Below, one piece after another: positions 23,453-34,732 of a stretch of 64,000 bases of DNA. Each line of letters opens with the position of its first letter. Position 1 is the first letter of the stretch. Under the pieces are notes generated by a model. That model did not search any database. It had not been told where the DNA came from and saw nothing but the letters and a program-made list of their open reading frames with translations. The stretch covers positions 124,830,833 through 124,894,832 of the forward strand of contig OW799233.1 of NCBI GenBank assembly GCA_941918925.1, given 5' to 3'. A program made the translations under genes and the position numbers. This DNA is from Phyto melanocephala. Lineage: Eukaryota; Arthropoda; Insecta; Diptera; Rhinophoridae.

Positions 23453-24117
23453 GGATTATGTTCGTTCGTTTACTAAAAAGTATTGACTTTTTTTTGCTAA
23501 TTTTTACTGGATTGCGCTCGTTTACGCAAATTTCCATATAAAACGTAAACAAACCAGTAAAGTCCAGTAAAAAATAGTAAAAGATTTCAGCAAACAAACC
23601 CATTGTTTACAATAAGTCTATAATTTTTAAATGAGTTTATTGCCTTTGAAAGAAATTCAAAAGTGTGGGCAATTATTATTTAAATGAAGAATTATTCACT
23701 GATTCCAATATCTTTATGTGGTACCGTAACAACTATCTAGTCAATAGTTCTAAGGTCACTAGTGCATACTCAATGATAAGCATATGATAATTGCTATAGC
23801 ACAAAGCATTGTCTAGGGTTTAATTAGACAGTAGCACTAGTGACAAAGTCAATAGTGAATCAAAACATTTCCTACAGGCTGTATATAGATGTATGTATAT
23901 AAATGTCTGTATAATTTCATCAAACAGACAATCGTATAAAACCAAGAACATTAAACCATGTCGCCTAACTACAACAGATAATTATCAGATGATCCTTTCC
24001 AAATGTCATATTGAAATAATTTTCGAAAAATCATTACTGAAATGTAATCACAACAACATGGTGTAATGCAAGACATATTCATACAGGTATAGGTCATGTC
24101 AAGACCAATTCGTATAT
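23453..24117. other. No gene; inverted motifs at 23730-23870
   Basis: tcactagtgc near 23757 is inverted as gcactagtga near 23834, and attcactgatt / aatagtgaat lie outside them, so a degraded inverted-repeat element is possible. The stretch 23455-23600 shares gttcgtttac motifs with 590-690. Confidence 0.35.
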
Positions 24118-24293
24118 CAGGGATGGAAAAGTTGTTATGATATATTTACTTTAATAAAATTTGACTTAAAAGAGGATATATATTTATGCTTCAAAAGTAA
24201 CAAATATACATAAATTTGGTATATTTATTACCAAAAAAGTTCACTCGAGTTAATTGTTTAATACCGAAAACAAAATCGTATTTTCCACCCCTG
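24118..24293. mobile_element. Small hAT-like MITE
   Basis: The ends CAGGGATGGAAAA and, reversed, CAGGGGTGGAAAA fit hAT termini. The 8-bp flanks no longer match well. The 176 bp has no reading frame. Confidence 0.5.
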
Positions 24294-24969
24294 CATTTAT
24301 ACATGAAATCAAAGCAAACTCAACAAATTTTGATAAAATGCTTCCTCATCAGCTGGGCTGATAATTTCACTTGTATAAATTCGCCTTGATGTCATGTTAA
24401 TTTAATTAACTTTAAATAAAAACATAATAATGTTTAATTCGACTGTGCTGAATCTTAAATACCCTCTACTGATTAGCTTTTGGAAAATGCACATCCGTAA
24501 CCGCAGACATTTTTGAGCTAGACATTCTAAAAACTATTATCTAAAGGGTTCACTTTATATTTTAATAAACAAAAAAACATTACACGACTGTGTATGTTGT
24601 TGTAATATACATATATGCAGCACAATAACAAATAGTGTTTTAAAATTTAATATTTCAAAGAAAATTATTGACAAACATAGTGCAGTTACTTAAATTAATT
24701 AAAAAAATATGATAAATTAAAATAAAATTAAACTTTCCCTCTTTTTTACATCAAAAATTTTAAATAAAAATTTCAAGTTTTATTTAAAATATAATCAGCC
24801 TTCGTCCCATTATGACTTTTTATAAAATTAAGAAATAAAGATGCAAAAAAAGAAAAGAATTTTTGTTTAAATAAATTTTACAATTAAACTTTCTTTAACT
24901 TAACTAATGAGTCCTGAAATGTTACAAAAATATTAACAATATTTTTATAAATTATTTTTGGCTTGTGTT
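24294..24969. other. Probable 3' untranslated region and downstream flank of the distal tetraspanin tail
   Basis: On the minus strand this follows the stop codon of the distal terminal exon. AAATAAA-type motifs occur about 190 bases after the stop (near 24780) and again near 24765, which could serve as a polyadenylation signal. Otherwise AT-rich without features. Confidence 0.35.
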
Positions 24970-25065
24970 TTAGTATAAATAATTGTGGGGAAAGATTGCA
25001 CGGGCTGGCAAATAATTTGGATCTTGTTGATTGCGATAACGACGGGCTAAAAAGACAGCAAGCAC
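24970..25065 (-). CDS. Tsp97E: Tetraspanin terminal exon, distal alternative (31-residue tail)
   Basis: On the minus strand a good acceptor (ctcttttgcag) opens a phase-0 exon of 96 bases ending in TAA. It begins VLAVFLARRYRNQQDP, the counterpart of the human [16 protein letters not shown] segment that ends helix 4 and starts the cytoplasmic tail. It then diverges to NYLPARAIFPHNYLY. Exon 3 ends exactly after FSFTE, where this exon must join. It lies about 5.0 kb beyond the proximal terminal exon, so use of one excludes the other in a normal transcript. The tail is longer than the vertebrate one and rich in aromatic residues. I infer that it is real because frame, acceptor and stop are all intact despite AT-rich surroundings. 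Confidence 0.8.
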   Translation of the reverse strand: MLAVFLARRYRNQQDPNYLPARAIFPHNYLY

Positions 25066-25984
25066 CTGCAAAAGAGAGAAAAGTTTTGTTTTATTACAAT
25101 AAATACGGAAACGTAGTAAGTAAACAAAAAAAAAAAAAAAAAAAAAAAAAGAATTAAATTATTATTAAAAATTAATTGTAATTAAAGTTAAATTAAAATA
25201 ATTATAAAAATAATTAAAAATTTAAATTAAATTATAATTAAATATTTTAAAGTAAATGTCAAAAATACCACAAATCATAAAAAATAAAAATTAAGAAAAT
25301 AATGCAAATAAGAAAAAGGCCATGAGGATTTAGTCTGCTTTCTATTAAGCATCAAATAAAGACAATAATACTGCATGGAGCTTTTAAGTATTTACGCAGC
25401 CGCAGATCTATCTAACTCGTTTGAGGAGGTTTGGGAAGTTTCAATTAAAATAAATGGATTGTTTGTTTAATGGCTGCCAAAACTATTAATTATCAAAAAA
25501 AAATTTGTTTTTGAAAGAGGAAAATAACCTTTATTCCTCCCCCGACTAGATCCGCGCTTGTTTTACGGGTATATCAAGTGAAAGGAACAGAATTTTTATA
25601 ATAAAATTTAAGTAGTATTTTCTTATATCTCGGTAAAAAAAAAATTTTAAATAGTTATCGCGATGCTTTCTTTGAGAAAGTTAATTGATTTTTTGCGACC
25701 TTTAATTTGCTAATATTGGAGCCGGGCATTAGGGTGGTAGGAACTGATATGTGGTGGGTACAAACTGTAACAGATAACTGGAGTAAAATGGCCTTTAAGA
25801 ACATATATTGGTCTCCTTAAAGTAAATTCATCAAAATATCATACTTTCAGCTACGACTTCAAATGCTGAAGTTACGATAAAATATTTAAAAATGCAACCA
25901 TTATGTTCGGCTAAAAATACTTTATACGGCGCGCTTCGTCTTTGGTATACATCTTATGAATCTCTGGTATCGTGGACTGTAATG
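25066..25984. other. Intron sequence with poly(A) tract at 25127-25150
   Basis: Part of the intron before the distal tail. A run of about 24 A on the plus strand is the only striking feature, followed by very AT-rich sequence to 25260. No reading frame is supported. Confidence 0.45.
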
Positions 25985-26960
25985 TAGAATAGTTGATGGG
26001 GTCGAAAGATCGATTACGGTTGCATTGCGAGGCACTGAATACTCTATTGTATTTCGTTCAAATTGACCATCATATTATGGTCATACCTGCAAGTAGTGCA
26101 ATAAAGCTCAATGCATCTGTTGAAGATCGTGAATATATGCCCATGTGGAAATTCTGACCAGGCTGCCTTCGATCTTGAACCAACCTTACCTCCAGGAGTG
26201 AGTGGTAGCGGTAATAGAAGTGACCTTGTAGAGATCTTCGACACTAGGATCTGTATGGACTGTTCTAGGATGAGCTGTGGGGTTGGATTTGCCGAACTAG
26301 AAATAAAGCTCTCTTTCCACCTTCCGTAGTTTAGATTGAAATGTTCGCTATCTGGGAGGTATGTAGGATATTGGATGACAAGAATATTTACGGGAAGTCA
26401 GGCGACATTCTTGTCACTCACGTCATACAGCATCAAATCCAAATCAGTCGATAAATGCAGGAAAGAGTTGTCAAGGCTTGGTCAACTGACTTGCGTTACT
26501 ATAGTCTGAGTCCCTGAGTATTAAAGTCATTTTAGCAACAAGCGGTCGGATAAGCTGCTTTAGATATCTTTAACATAAATTCAGTCGTAATCCTGTTGGC
26601 AACTATCAAAAGCAAGATCTTTAAACACTTTCTTGAAAAAGAAGATAAGAGGTGGCGGAAACTGGATACATGTAGGGTGGCCAAGCTTACATGTCCCTCG
26701 ATTGAAATAAGTTGTACATCCTGTACATACCACCTGAAGTTTCTCGCGATATTGACAGATACCTGGATATTTGGATTTGGAGAAGGAGAAGGAGAAATCA
26801 GTTTTCCTCTCTGCGATTGCCCTACCCTGACAAACACAAAATCCTAAGCAAACATATACTGCATAACTTTTTTGAGATATCTGAGGTCAGACCAAACGAT
26901 GCGCTGAGATTTCTCACGGCGAAAAGCCATGATGTTTTGCAAATATATTCAACACTTTTA
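25985..26960 (+). pseudogene. LINE C-terminal fragment: RNase H and terminal domain
   Basis: Across shifting plus-strand frames the order is that of an RNase H-bearing LINE. First comes a post-RT linker (LLYFVQIDHHIMVIPASSAI, near 26048-26108), then the RNase H start (CMDCSRMSCGVGFAELEIKL, near 26250-26315), AEMFAIWEVCRILDDKNIYG (near 26335-26395), SYSIKSKSVDKCRKELSRLG (near 26425-26485) and a broken VTIV-VPE block. After this lies RWRKLDTCRVAKLTCPSIE (near 26650-26710), a CDCPTLT block (near 26815) and FEISEVRPNDALRFLTAK. Aspartates of the RNase H site are partly lost and there are several stops. It sits in sense orientation on the plus strand, opposite to the tetraspanin gene. I/LOA-like LINEs carry such a domain order; the exact clade is not resolved. 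Confidence 0.8.
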
Positions 26961-28087
26961 AGGCTAATTTCCAAGTTTTCAATAGCAAAATACTACCGAA
27001 TATATGTATGTATATATATAATCCACTATTACTACAAAAAAATATGTAGGAAATCTGGGGGCTCCGGAAACTTGATTTCAACGCAAACATGGACAAAAGG
27101 ACATTCTCTTCTCTTTTTTTCTGTCAAAGATGCCAAAATCATAAACGAAAAAATAAACAAAAAGAAAATGATATTCAAAACTAGAAAATAAAATAAATAA
27201 ATTATACAATACACAATAATAATTTTAACAGTTTTTTTCTTTTTTCTCACCCAATTAACGTTAGACATTTGATAATGTATGCAAACTCGATTCCAATACT
27301 GCTCTATGGTTTTTATTTACGTAAATGATAAATATTTTATATGTATGAGTCTATTCACGTATGTATGTATTCACGTATGTTTTTTAATGAATAAAGTAAG
27401 TTTGCCGTGTGAAATCCTAATAGACACACTAGTAGATATTAAATGACTTTTTATAAAATATATAAAATTTAAAAGTAGGGCTTTGTAAGAGAATAAACAC
27501 TATTAGGTTGGCAACGCATTAAATTAATGTTACGAGAGCAAAGAAAGCCAAGTGAGAAAATATATTAAACATTTTCTAACATAACGAACTTATTGAAAAC
27601 GTTTAACGCTGTAGTGGTATTCCAAAAGGGTTTCCAAGAAATAGAGAATTTGAACAAAATTTAAAAAAAAAATCCGAGTAAAAGAAAAAAGTATATAAAA
27701 GCTTGCACTATAGCATTTGACAAAAGAAACTTGTCGAACAATTTCAGTAAATAAAATATTTGCACTAGCTACGCTCCCTGGTTCATTCTCTGTTAGTGGT
27801 GTAAATTCAATTGAGATACAAGTTAAAAAAACATTTAAGGGAATAATAAATATTTCAACTTAAATACTATATTGAATATATTTTTTGCAAACAGGTAAAA
27901 TTTATTGCCTAAGGGGAAGAAATATTAGTAAAAACATCAGCAAAAAAGGATTCAAAATAAATAAAAATGTAGAAAAAAATTTTTTAATACTATCGCGGAT
28001 CTATCGTATTTTAATCTTCTAGGTGTTTTACAAACATTTAAAATAAACTTGAATTTATTTTGGGACAATGTTTATATGCAAATAATA
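26961..28087. other. Intron sequence, no gene
   Basis: AT-rich. At 27504 an aggttggcaacgcatt motif resembles a mariner end but has no visible partner. Tandem cacgtatgtatgtatt motifs lie at 27355-27385. Nothing coding is supported. Confidence 0.4.
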
Positions 28088-28891
28088 CAGGATGAGGAAA
28101 AAGTCACTCCCCCGCGTGTAAAAATTAAATACATTTTTTGTTAATTACTTTAGTTCTTTGAGTTTTCATGCATAGAACCGTGTTACAACACGAGTCATGA
28201 ATCAAAGTGGTAGAATTTTACTTTTCCAATAGGCATTCAATTTCATATAATATCGAAATTATTTCAACACTACAAATGTATTTAGCCAAACCGCTACAAT
28301 CGTTTAATTGCACGGTTTTGACATGAAGGTGCAGTGTCAGACTCACCAGCTCTAATTGAACTCACTCAAGTGTACGGTGTGAAAGGGTGTATGATGTGGA
28401 GTGTCATCATAAAGTGTTATACGGCGCTACTTCTTCGAGAATGAAGTTGGTAATGCAGTGCCGGTGAATGGGGACAGATATCGTTCTATGATAAATAATT
28501 TTTTAGGACCTGTGGCAGCCAACAATTGAAGCCCGACGGATGAAGCAACAGCACACACTTCCCATAATACAAAAACTCTTTTTAGTTGAATGTTTAATGA
28601 CCGAATTAATTCAATTGGCCAGCACGTTAACCAGATGTTCCTGATTATTTTCTATGGGGTTATCTCAAAAAAAAGAGTGTATGTTAAAGCTGAGGTCAAG
28701 GCAGTAGAGCCTGAAACTTTGCGTACAGTTATGCAAAATGCCTGTTTGGAGCCCAAAAACGCATAGACGAAAAAGGTGATCATCTCTTTAGTATTATTTT
28801 TTATAATTTAATTTATATCCTACAAAATTCATATTATATTTTAAAAAATAATATAATTTTTACACGCAGGCGTGACTTTTGGCCCACCCTA
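28088..28891 (+). mobile_element. Decayed mariner element in a tetraspanin intron
   Basis: The ends CAGGATGAGGAAAAAGTCAC and, reversed, TAGGGTGGGCCAAAAGTCAC are flanked by TA. The remnant transposase on the plus strand shows a DRYRSMI-like block near 28470 and a disrupted C-terminal half. At 804 bp it is shorter than a full mariner (about 1.3 kb). It belongs to a different lineage from the 8430 copy, closer to 39779. Confidence 0.75.
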
Positions 28892-28986
28892 TATTTAAAT
28901 ATATTTTTTATTACCAGTGCAGAATACAATCTTTATTATGGTAAACAATTTTCTGATAGACAAATGCCCCAAAATGCTTCAAAGTA

Positions 28987-29364
28987 AAGCATTTAGTATA
29001 CGAAAAGTAAAAAGCCACATGCACATGTGGGTCTGATGCCACTAAAGGCCCATACCTAAACAAGAGCGTTGAGCGTCAAGCGTTGCAATTTTGCATGTAT
29101 TTTGTTATTGTAACAAAAACAAAACACATGTAAAACTCCAACGCTTGACGCTCAACGCTCTTGTTTAGGTATGGCGGAAAATCTTCAGCACTTTGGTTAC
29201 ATTTTGTTAAATAGATGTAGTGGCTGCATGCGGTATGATTTTAATATTACACGAAATGCAAATGAAACATATGTGGCCGGCCGAAACGGATACATTTAAG
29301 CTTTATGACTACGTCACAGCCATATACGCATGTGGCTTTTTTACATTTCGTGTACTGCAGGCTT
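28987..29364. mobile_element. Tc1/mariner-type MITE with a second MITE inside
   Basis: The left end AAGCATTTAGTATACGAAAA and the reversed right end AAGCCTGCAGTACACGAAAT continue into gtaaaaagccacatgc, with TA outside both. The element at 29049-29174 is inserted in it; without that, it is about 250 bp. It contains a palindrome around tggccggcc. Confidence 0.65.
29049..29174. mobile_element. Perfect-armed palindromic MITE, nested
   Basis: The two 36-bp ends, starting CCATACCTAAACAAGAGCGT and continuing TGAGCGTCAAGCGTTG, are exact inverse copies. The 54-base centre is also largely self-complementary (gcatgt ... acatgt), so the whole 126 bp can fold into one hairpin. The perfect arms suggest a recent insertion. 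Confidence 0.75.
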
Positions 29365-30094
29365 TATATTTTGTAAGTTCCCTATAACATTTAGGTGGTA
29401 ACTTCTTATCATCTTCCAAACGTTTATATAGCGATGTTCACATTTGTCAAATAATCTTTTGCGTATTATGAAAAAGTATCCCGTTTTTTGCTGAAGAAAC
29501 TAATGTTCGTATTAGGACTTTGATTACTATACGTTCAATATATAACCTGATTTGCTGGGTTGCGTTTAATTTTTATATTGTTAATTATACAATATTATTT
29601 TTATAAATCTGTTTGCGGTAGTATAAATGTATGCATGTATGTAAGTTTGTATGTATATAATTCGTATATAATAATGCAAGTATGTAGTATAAAAGTATGA
29701 GATTAATGATAATTTTGCGAATAAATATTTAAATAATGTTCACGTATATACACATTAATGTCTGTATGTAGTATAATTAATATATTTTATAAACATATTA
29801 CATACATTTTAAATTGTTATTTTTTTTTTATTTTTTTGTTGTTGTTGTTTTTTCCTCATTATATACTAACTTTTTTAATTGTTTTGTAAAATATATACCC
29901 ATAAAATACTAATTATTGTATGTAACTGTGTATAATTCAGAATAAATGAGAATCTTTATGATAGTAAAGATCAGAAGAATTGTGTCATTTCATAGAGTGA
30001 CTAAGTAGAAGTTTTTTGTTTTTTTTTTAAGTTCATTTTTAATATACTCTCACAATGTTTGTGTATGTATATTGTATTAAGATTTTAAATGAAT
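29365..30094. other. Probable 3' untranslated region of the proximal tetraspanin isoform
   Basis: On the minus strand this follows the stop codon at 30095. Candidate signals include CATTTATTC near 29945 and several ATTAAA/AATATA variants. Otherwise it is AT-rich with gtatgtat repeats near 29630. Confidence 0.3.
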
Positions 30095-30169
30095 TTATAA
30101 AAATGCACTGGGTAAACCACGAGGATCTTTTTGATTACGATAACGCACAGTTAGCCAGACACCAATGAA
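30095..30169 (-). CDS. Tsp97E: Tetraspanin terminal exon, proximal alternative (24-residue tail)
   Basis: On the minus strand the acceptor (acctattacag) opens a phase-0 exon of 75 bases ending in TAA. It reads [16 protein letters not shown] followed by RGLPSAFL. This is very close to the vertebrate TSPAN13/31 ending ([14 protein letters not shown] and a PSAFL end), so it is the conserved form. It joins exon 3 directly after FSFTE, completing helix 4 and the short cytoplasmic tail. The 2.7-kb intron before it is the shorter of the two choices. Confidence 0.88.
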   Translation of the reverse strand, partial: FIGVWLTVRYRNQKDPRGLPSAFL

Positions 30170-30992
30170 CTGTAATAGGTAAGGATTAAAGGACGATTAT
30201 TTGTTATTTAACATATGATTTTGATTAGCCAAGCGAATGGGAGAAATAAAGAGAAAAGAGAATAATGCAAATATATTAGTAAGTGTTTTAGTATTTTTTA
30301 TTTTTAAATTAAACATAAGTCAACTAGGGTTAATATTAAGGGTAATCACGGATAATAATAAAAATATAAATTATTTTTTAATTTTCAAGTCTTTCAAAAG
30401 AGTTAAATTTTCTATACATAAACAAGATTATTTCATTAAATTTTGTTAATTCAAAAAGTTAATTGTGTTGTTCTTTAATCTGAAAATAAATTGTCAGTTT
30501 TCTCCATATTGAAAATTTATTATAGATTTGCTTCTAGTTAAAAATAAATTTTTAATTGTTAAGTAAAATATATGTTACAATTTGAATTATTGTTGTTTAA
30601 AATGAATTTTATATTTTAAACAATTTCTAAATTTATTGATTCTCTTTATAAATATTTATTTATTATATGTTTAATAGTTTTTTAAGCTTAAGGTCCTTTT
30701 AATAATAAAAGCTTAAAAAACTATTAAACATATATTATTATAAAAGGTCAAAAAAAAACCAATAATTATTTATTTATTATTTAAATAGTTTTTAACGATT
30801 TTTTAATTTATAAATCAAAACTTGCTTATAAAAAAATTTTAATTTCTTATAAATAAAAAAATTTTATCATAATTTTTTTTTTTTGCAAATAAAAAAAATA
30901 TCTTTTCGCAAATTTTCTTAAAAACAAACTTTTAGAATTTTATTCATTAGGAGATAGATTTCAATATTATCTGCCCCCATTTTCTAGGTGTG
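30170..30992. other. Tetraspanin intron, very AT-rich
   Basis: No gene. The open frame at 30237-30449 is A/T-driven. The long hairpin at 30664-30734 is listed separately. Confidence 0.45.
30664..30734. repeat. 26-bp perfect inverted repeat (hairpin) in an intron
   Basis: tatatgtttaatagtttttt continuing aagctt is followed after a 19-base loop by its exact inverse. The stem is AT-rich but long and perfect. It would also fold in the tetraspanin pre-mRNA. It may be a remnant of a palindromic MITE. Confidence 0.7.
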
Positions 30993-31768
30993 TAATGCTA
31001 TAAACACATAGACGGCAGCAGGCTACCGACTACAATCTGTCAAAAATAAAACACACGTGTTTAAATGAAAATGATTATTTTCACGACAGCATGGCTACAA
31101 GGCAACACGACCACCATTGTAGCTGTGGCGAACTTAGGTTAATTTCTATTTTTGTTAGCTGCAAACAGCTGTTCAATTGTCAATTGTTCATTATCTCACT
31201 GCAAAGAGAATCGGTTGATAGCTGTAGCTTAGCCGCGTGTTCCGCCAGCCGAATTTTTTGTCTAATTTCGGCTAATGGTAGGTACGCAATATGCAATGTA
31301 TTTACGAAATACATTTACGATTTATGTTGTATATAATAAATATTTACAGTAAAATAAACTTTTTTTTCAAAATATGGCAGTACCATGGCAAACACCGACT
31401 ATTTTTAACAAATTAAAATACGTAGTGGTAACGATGCACATTTAATTATTTTTTAACTTACAACAAAAAATTAATACTTTTCGTATTTTACTCTTTAATT
31501 TGTGTTAAACTATTAACTTTATTTAACTTGAACTAAAAAAATTTAAAAAAAAAATATAATCAATCGATATTTAGTTGCCATATTTTGTTAAATATATCAG
31601 AAACGTTGATGTAAAAACTGTAATCTTTTTCACCATAGCAACCAACAACATCGCTGACGCTGACTATTTAAATATAAATATATAAATAAGTAGCTGACGA
31701 TTGCAGCCAACTACCATTATAGTCGTGTAGCTGTGTGGCCTGTTGTCGTCTTTGTGTTTCTAGCATAA
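30993..31768. mobile_element. Inverted-repeat DNA element of unknown superfamily
   Basis: The left end aatgctataaacacatagac continues ggcagcaggctac; the right end, reversed, reads tatgctagaaacacaaagac continuing gacaacaggccac. Inner blocks gaccaccattgtagctgt and its partner accattatagtcgtgtagct are also related. The centre (31330-31640) is AT-rich. No transposase is seen. The open frame at 31091-31336 is not supported as a gene. Confidence 0.55.
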
Positions 31769-32917
31769 TAATTCTGTGGCTTTAAGCTAAAAGGGCCAAT
31801 GTCAAAATATTTACTTTTGAAAAAAATGGAATTACACTTTAACTTTTATAGATGCTTTCATAGTGACATTGGCCAGCATTTTATTTATGAAGCTGTTCTG
31901 GGTTAAGTATGACTTTAGCTGTTTTGCCATAATGAAATAAGCAAGAAAACAAATCTAATGCAATGATTAACTCAAAAGAACAAAAAAGTGACATTGGCAG
32001 GCACCATAGGATATGATCTCTGATCCTATCGATGTTGAGCCCGAAAAATTAAACCGATATTTTAACCAATTACAAAGATTTTAAAGAATCTATTATAGTT
32101 CAGCAAATATGCCGTTATATGTATTTCCTTTGCATGTAAGGTGTAACGCCCCCTCATTAGATCCTATTCATTTATTGGCATTAATTGTACAATTGTACTA
32201 GAATCAAAAACTGCAATATTTATTGTTCCTGAAATAAACCATATAATGAGTTTTTTTACTCCGATCGTATCGGTTTCGGGTTTGGAATAGACGAATGAGA
32301 CAAAAGAAAAGTAAACAGAGTTTTATATTATAGATGTAATAGCTTTCTAGATATTTCATAAAATGGATTTCCTTATATTGAATGTGCCACGCCCCCTGGT
32401 TCTTTTCGAGGTAAATTTGTAATACCTGACATGAATTTCGAAGACTTTACTCTGGATATGCAAGAAAGACGGGTGCCACACTCACTTTAAATCAAAAAAA
32501 AATATCACTAAGTAACATTCCTGAGCTTTATAGATTATTATTATTTTTATTTTTTTATATTATTAAAAAAATTAGACAAACTAGACCAACGTTGTCAGAT
32601 TTTAGATATATAAAAAAGTAGGCGTGAAATCGGTGCAACCGTACTTAAGTAATACGATAACAAACGATCAGCATTTGTTTTTTATTTATATAAAAGATAG
32701 ATTTTTCAAAAATTTAGAAATTATTGAAAAAAGAATTTAACAAATATACATTTTCTAATTAAAGACTTTATAATTTTTTTTTTAATTAATAATTTTTGTT
32801 TTTTTAGGGCACTACTTGAGTTATTTAAATTCCCAACATCAATCTGTGATTACCCCTAATATTACTTAATGTGAATGTTAAATTATGTTGATAAATAATT
32901 TAAAAAATTATTCTTAC
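31769..32917. other. Tetraspanin intron
   Basis: A pair aagggccaatgtca (31790) and tgacattggcc (31863), with a third tgacattggcagg at 31989, suggests a mariner-like relic. About 32140-32480 has acgccccct motifs like other dispersed repeats. The intron begins at the donor GTAAGA at 32917. Confidence 0.4.
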
Positions 32918-33259
32918 CTCTGTAAAACTAAAGAATATACCCAAACCACCGCACAACTTAAAGGCGTAATTGATTTTATCCTCCAGCTTGGGCAAACAGG
33001 GAGGACACTGACAATTTACATCGTACGAAGAGGTGCAGCAAACTTTATTGATGACAATGCATGAATCATCGGCCGTTGTGCTACTGGTCGAATTGAAGCC
33101 ACAACAGAGGAAAGTATCTTGAACCTGTTTACGCATTGAATCTGGTACGCGGTTCCATCCTTCTTCAGCAAATTCTTGTTGCTGTTCGGAGTTAACAGCC
33201 AAACAAGAGCTGGCAATAGAAAATTGTATCAGGAAGAGTAAAAACAAAATAATCATGTA
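32918..33259 (-). CDS. Tsp97E: Tetraspanin exon 3: third helix, large extracellular loop, most of helix 4
   Basis: The 342-base exon (114 codons, phase 0 at both ends) starts after acceptor gtaatcag with YMIILFLLFLIQFSIA, which is helix 3. It then encodes the large extracellular loop with the diagnostic CCG (residues 128-130 of the full protein), further cysteines in the VCC, NCQC and PPC groups, and an NST glycosylation sequon at about residue 132. It ends INYAFKLCGGLG and IFFSFTE, most of helix 4, before donor GAG|GTAAGA. Mammalian TSPAN13/31 share YMIIL, the CCG loop and FFSFTE at the same places. Reading on past the donor gives a short false tail, so the donor is used as the boundary. Confidence 0.92.
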
Positions 33260-34182
33260 CTGATTACAGTAAAAAAAATAAAGTTAAAGAAAACCATATA
33301 CATATATTTTAATTTAATTGTTTTAATTAATTTTATTTTAATTCGTTATGACTTTGCGTTCTTGATTTGGCTTTTATTTAAAAATGATTCTGTGATTTGT
33401 ATAAATTATTTCTTTTTTCTCTGTTTTATTTAAGAGATTTTTAATGATTATTATGTTTTCTTTTTATTGTGTCATTTATTGTTGTTGTTCAAGTAACGTC
33501 ATGGGGTTCATAGTAAATTTGATAACCTTGCTTGTTGTCGATTACGTTTTGTAAAAATGTGTCGTACAAATCCCTCTACTTACTATCTTGCCAACAAGCA
33601 ACCCAGTTTTTCAGTCCAGCTGTCAATTGAATTATTTTCAAATTCAACATTATAATCACAAAAGTTGGTCGGTTCGTTTAACCCATTAAAAGTCAGCGAT
33701 ATTTATAGTTGTTGTTTAAACACAAACCTTGCTTTTCACACAATTTATTCGGTATAACAAAACAGAGCGCAGGAGGGCTTCTTATATACATCATGTGTAG
33801 GGAATGGTTTGTATTGTTTAACATAGAATTTGTATAAAAAATTTTTTCCAAATTTTATCTCTTTTATCTTTTTGATTAATTAACATTTAAATGTCATATG
33901 ACACATTTAACTTGTAGTGGGTTTAACTAGGGTTAAGTATAAACGAAGGGAGATGGGTACAACTTGACTGAAAGTGTTAAAGCTGTCATTACTCATGCAC
34001 CTAGTAACAAAATACTACACTCCCCTGAACTATCTTAGACGGAGGGACAAACAAATATATTTTTGTTATTATTCTTTTAGATAACTGTATTAACACAATA
34101 ATTATTATGGCTTAATTTAATGTAGCGTTTTAATGTGCGCCTGTTCTCATTGACGACAATTTGCAATTTAAATTGTTTTATT
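33260..34182. other. Tetraspanin intron 2, near part
   Basis: No gene. Ordinary AT-rich intron sequence. Confidence 0.45.
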
Positions 34183-34732
34183 ATACCCTTCACACAGTGA
34201 AAAAGGGTATATATAGGTTTGTCATTCCGTGTGAAATTTCTACAATTTTGATTTCCGACCCCATAAAGTATATATTTTCTGAAAGCTTATGAATAGGGGA
34301 GTCGATTAAGCCCTGTCAGTCTGTCAGTCTGTCCGTCTGACCGTCTGTCCGTGTGTATGTTGAAATCAACTTTTTGAAGCCCCCCGACATCGCTTGGACT
34401 CGGGTGAGGTATTTAAATATCAGAAATATTCGGGAGTAGAACGGTATTGAAAATCAGAAACATCGGTACATAAACAACTGAGATATGAGCAAAAACCCAC
34501 GAACACCTCGATTTTTTTTTCACAAAAACAACATTACAACAACAACATACATACATACAAACGTGTTACTGGTTAGAGAAAACGTGGCATCGAATCCCAA
34601 CTGAGCCAAAAAAAATTTTTTTTTTAATTTTTTTTTTTATTTTTTTTTTATTTTTTATTTAATATATTATTTATATTTTTATTATTATTTTTTTTAATTT
34701 ATTTTATTTTTTTTTTAAATTTTTTTTTTTTA
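34183..34732 (+). repeat. Fam1 foldback-repeat copy (E1), 3'-truncated
   Basis: It begins ttatacccttcacacagtga, runs through tttgtcattccgtgtgaaat, accccataaagtatatattt, repeated gtctgtccgtctg, and gagatatgagcaaaaaccca. It reaches the inverted tRNA-like block (gcatcgaatcccaactgagc, 34588) and stops in a long T/A-rich run. The hairpin terminus is absent. Confidence 0.75.

Noticed and set aside
24963..25157. Plus-strand frame of 64 codons
   Set aside because: It is the complement of the tetraspanin distal terminal exon plus a poly(A) run coding lysines.
32900..33256. Reading exon 3 of the tetraspanin straight through to a stop (ending VRIIF)
   Set aside because: The family protein needs the RYRNQ-DP tail, and a strong GTAAGA donor lies after FSFTE; the read-through tail is intron.
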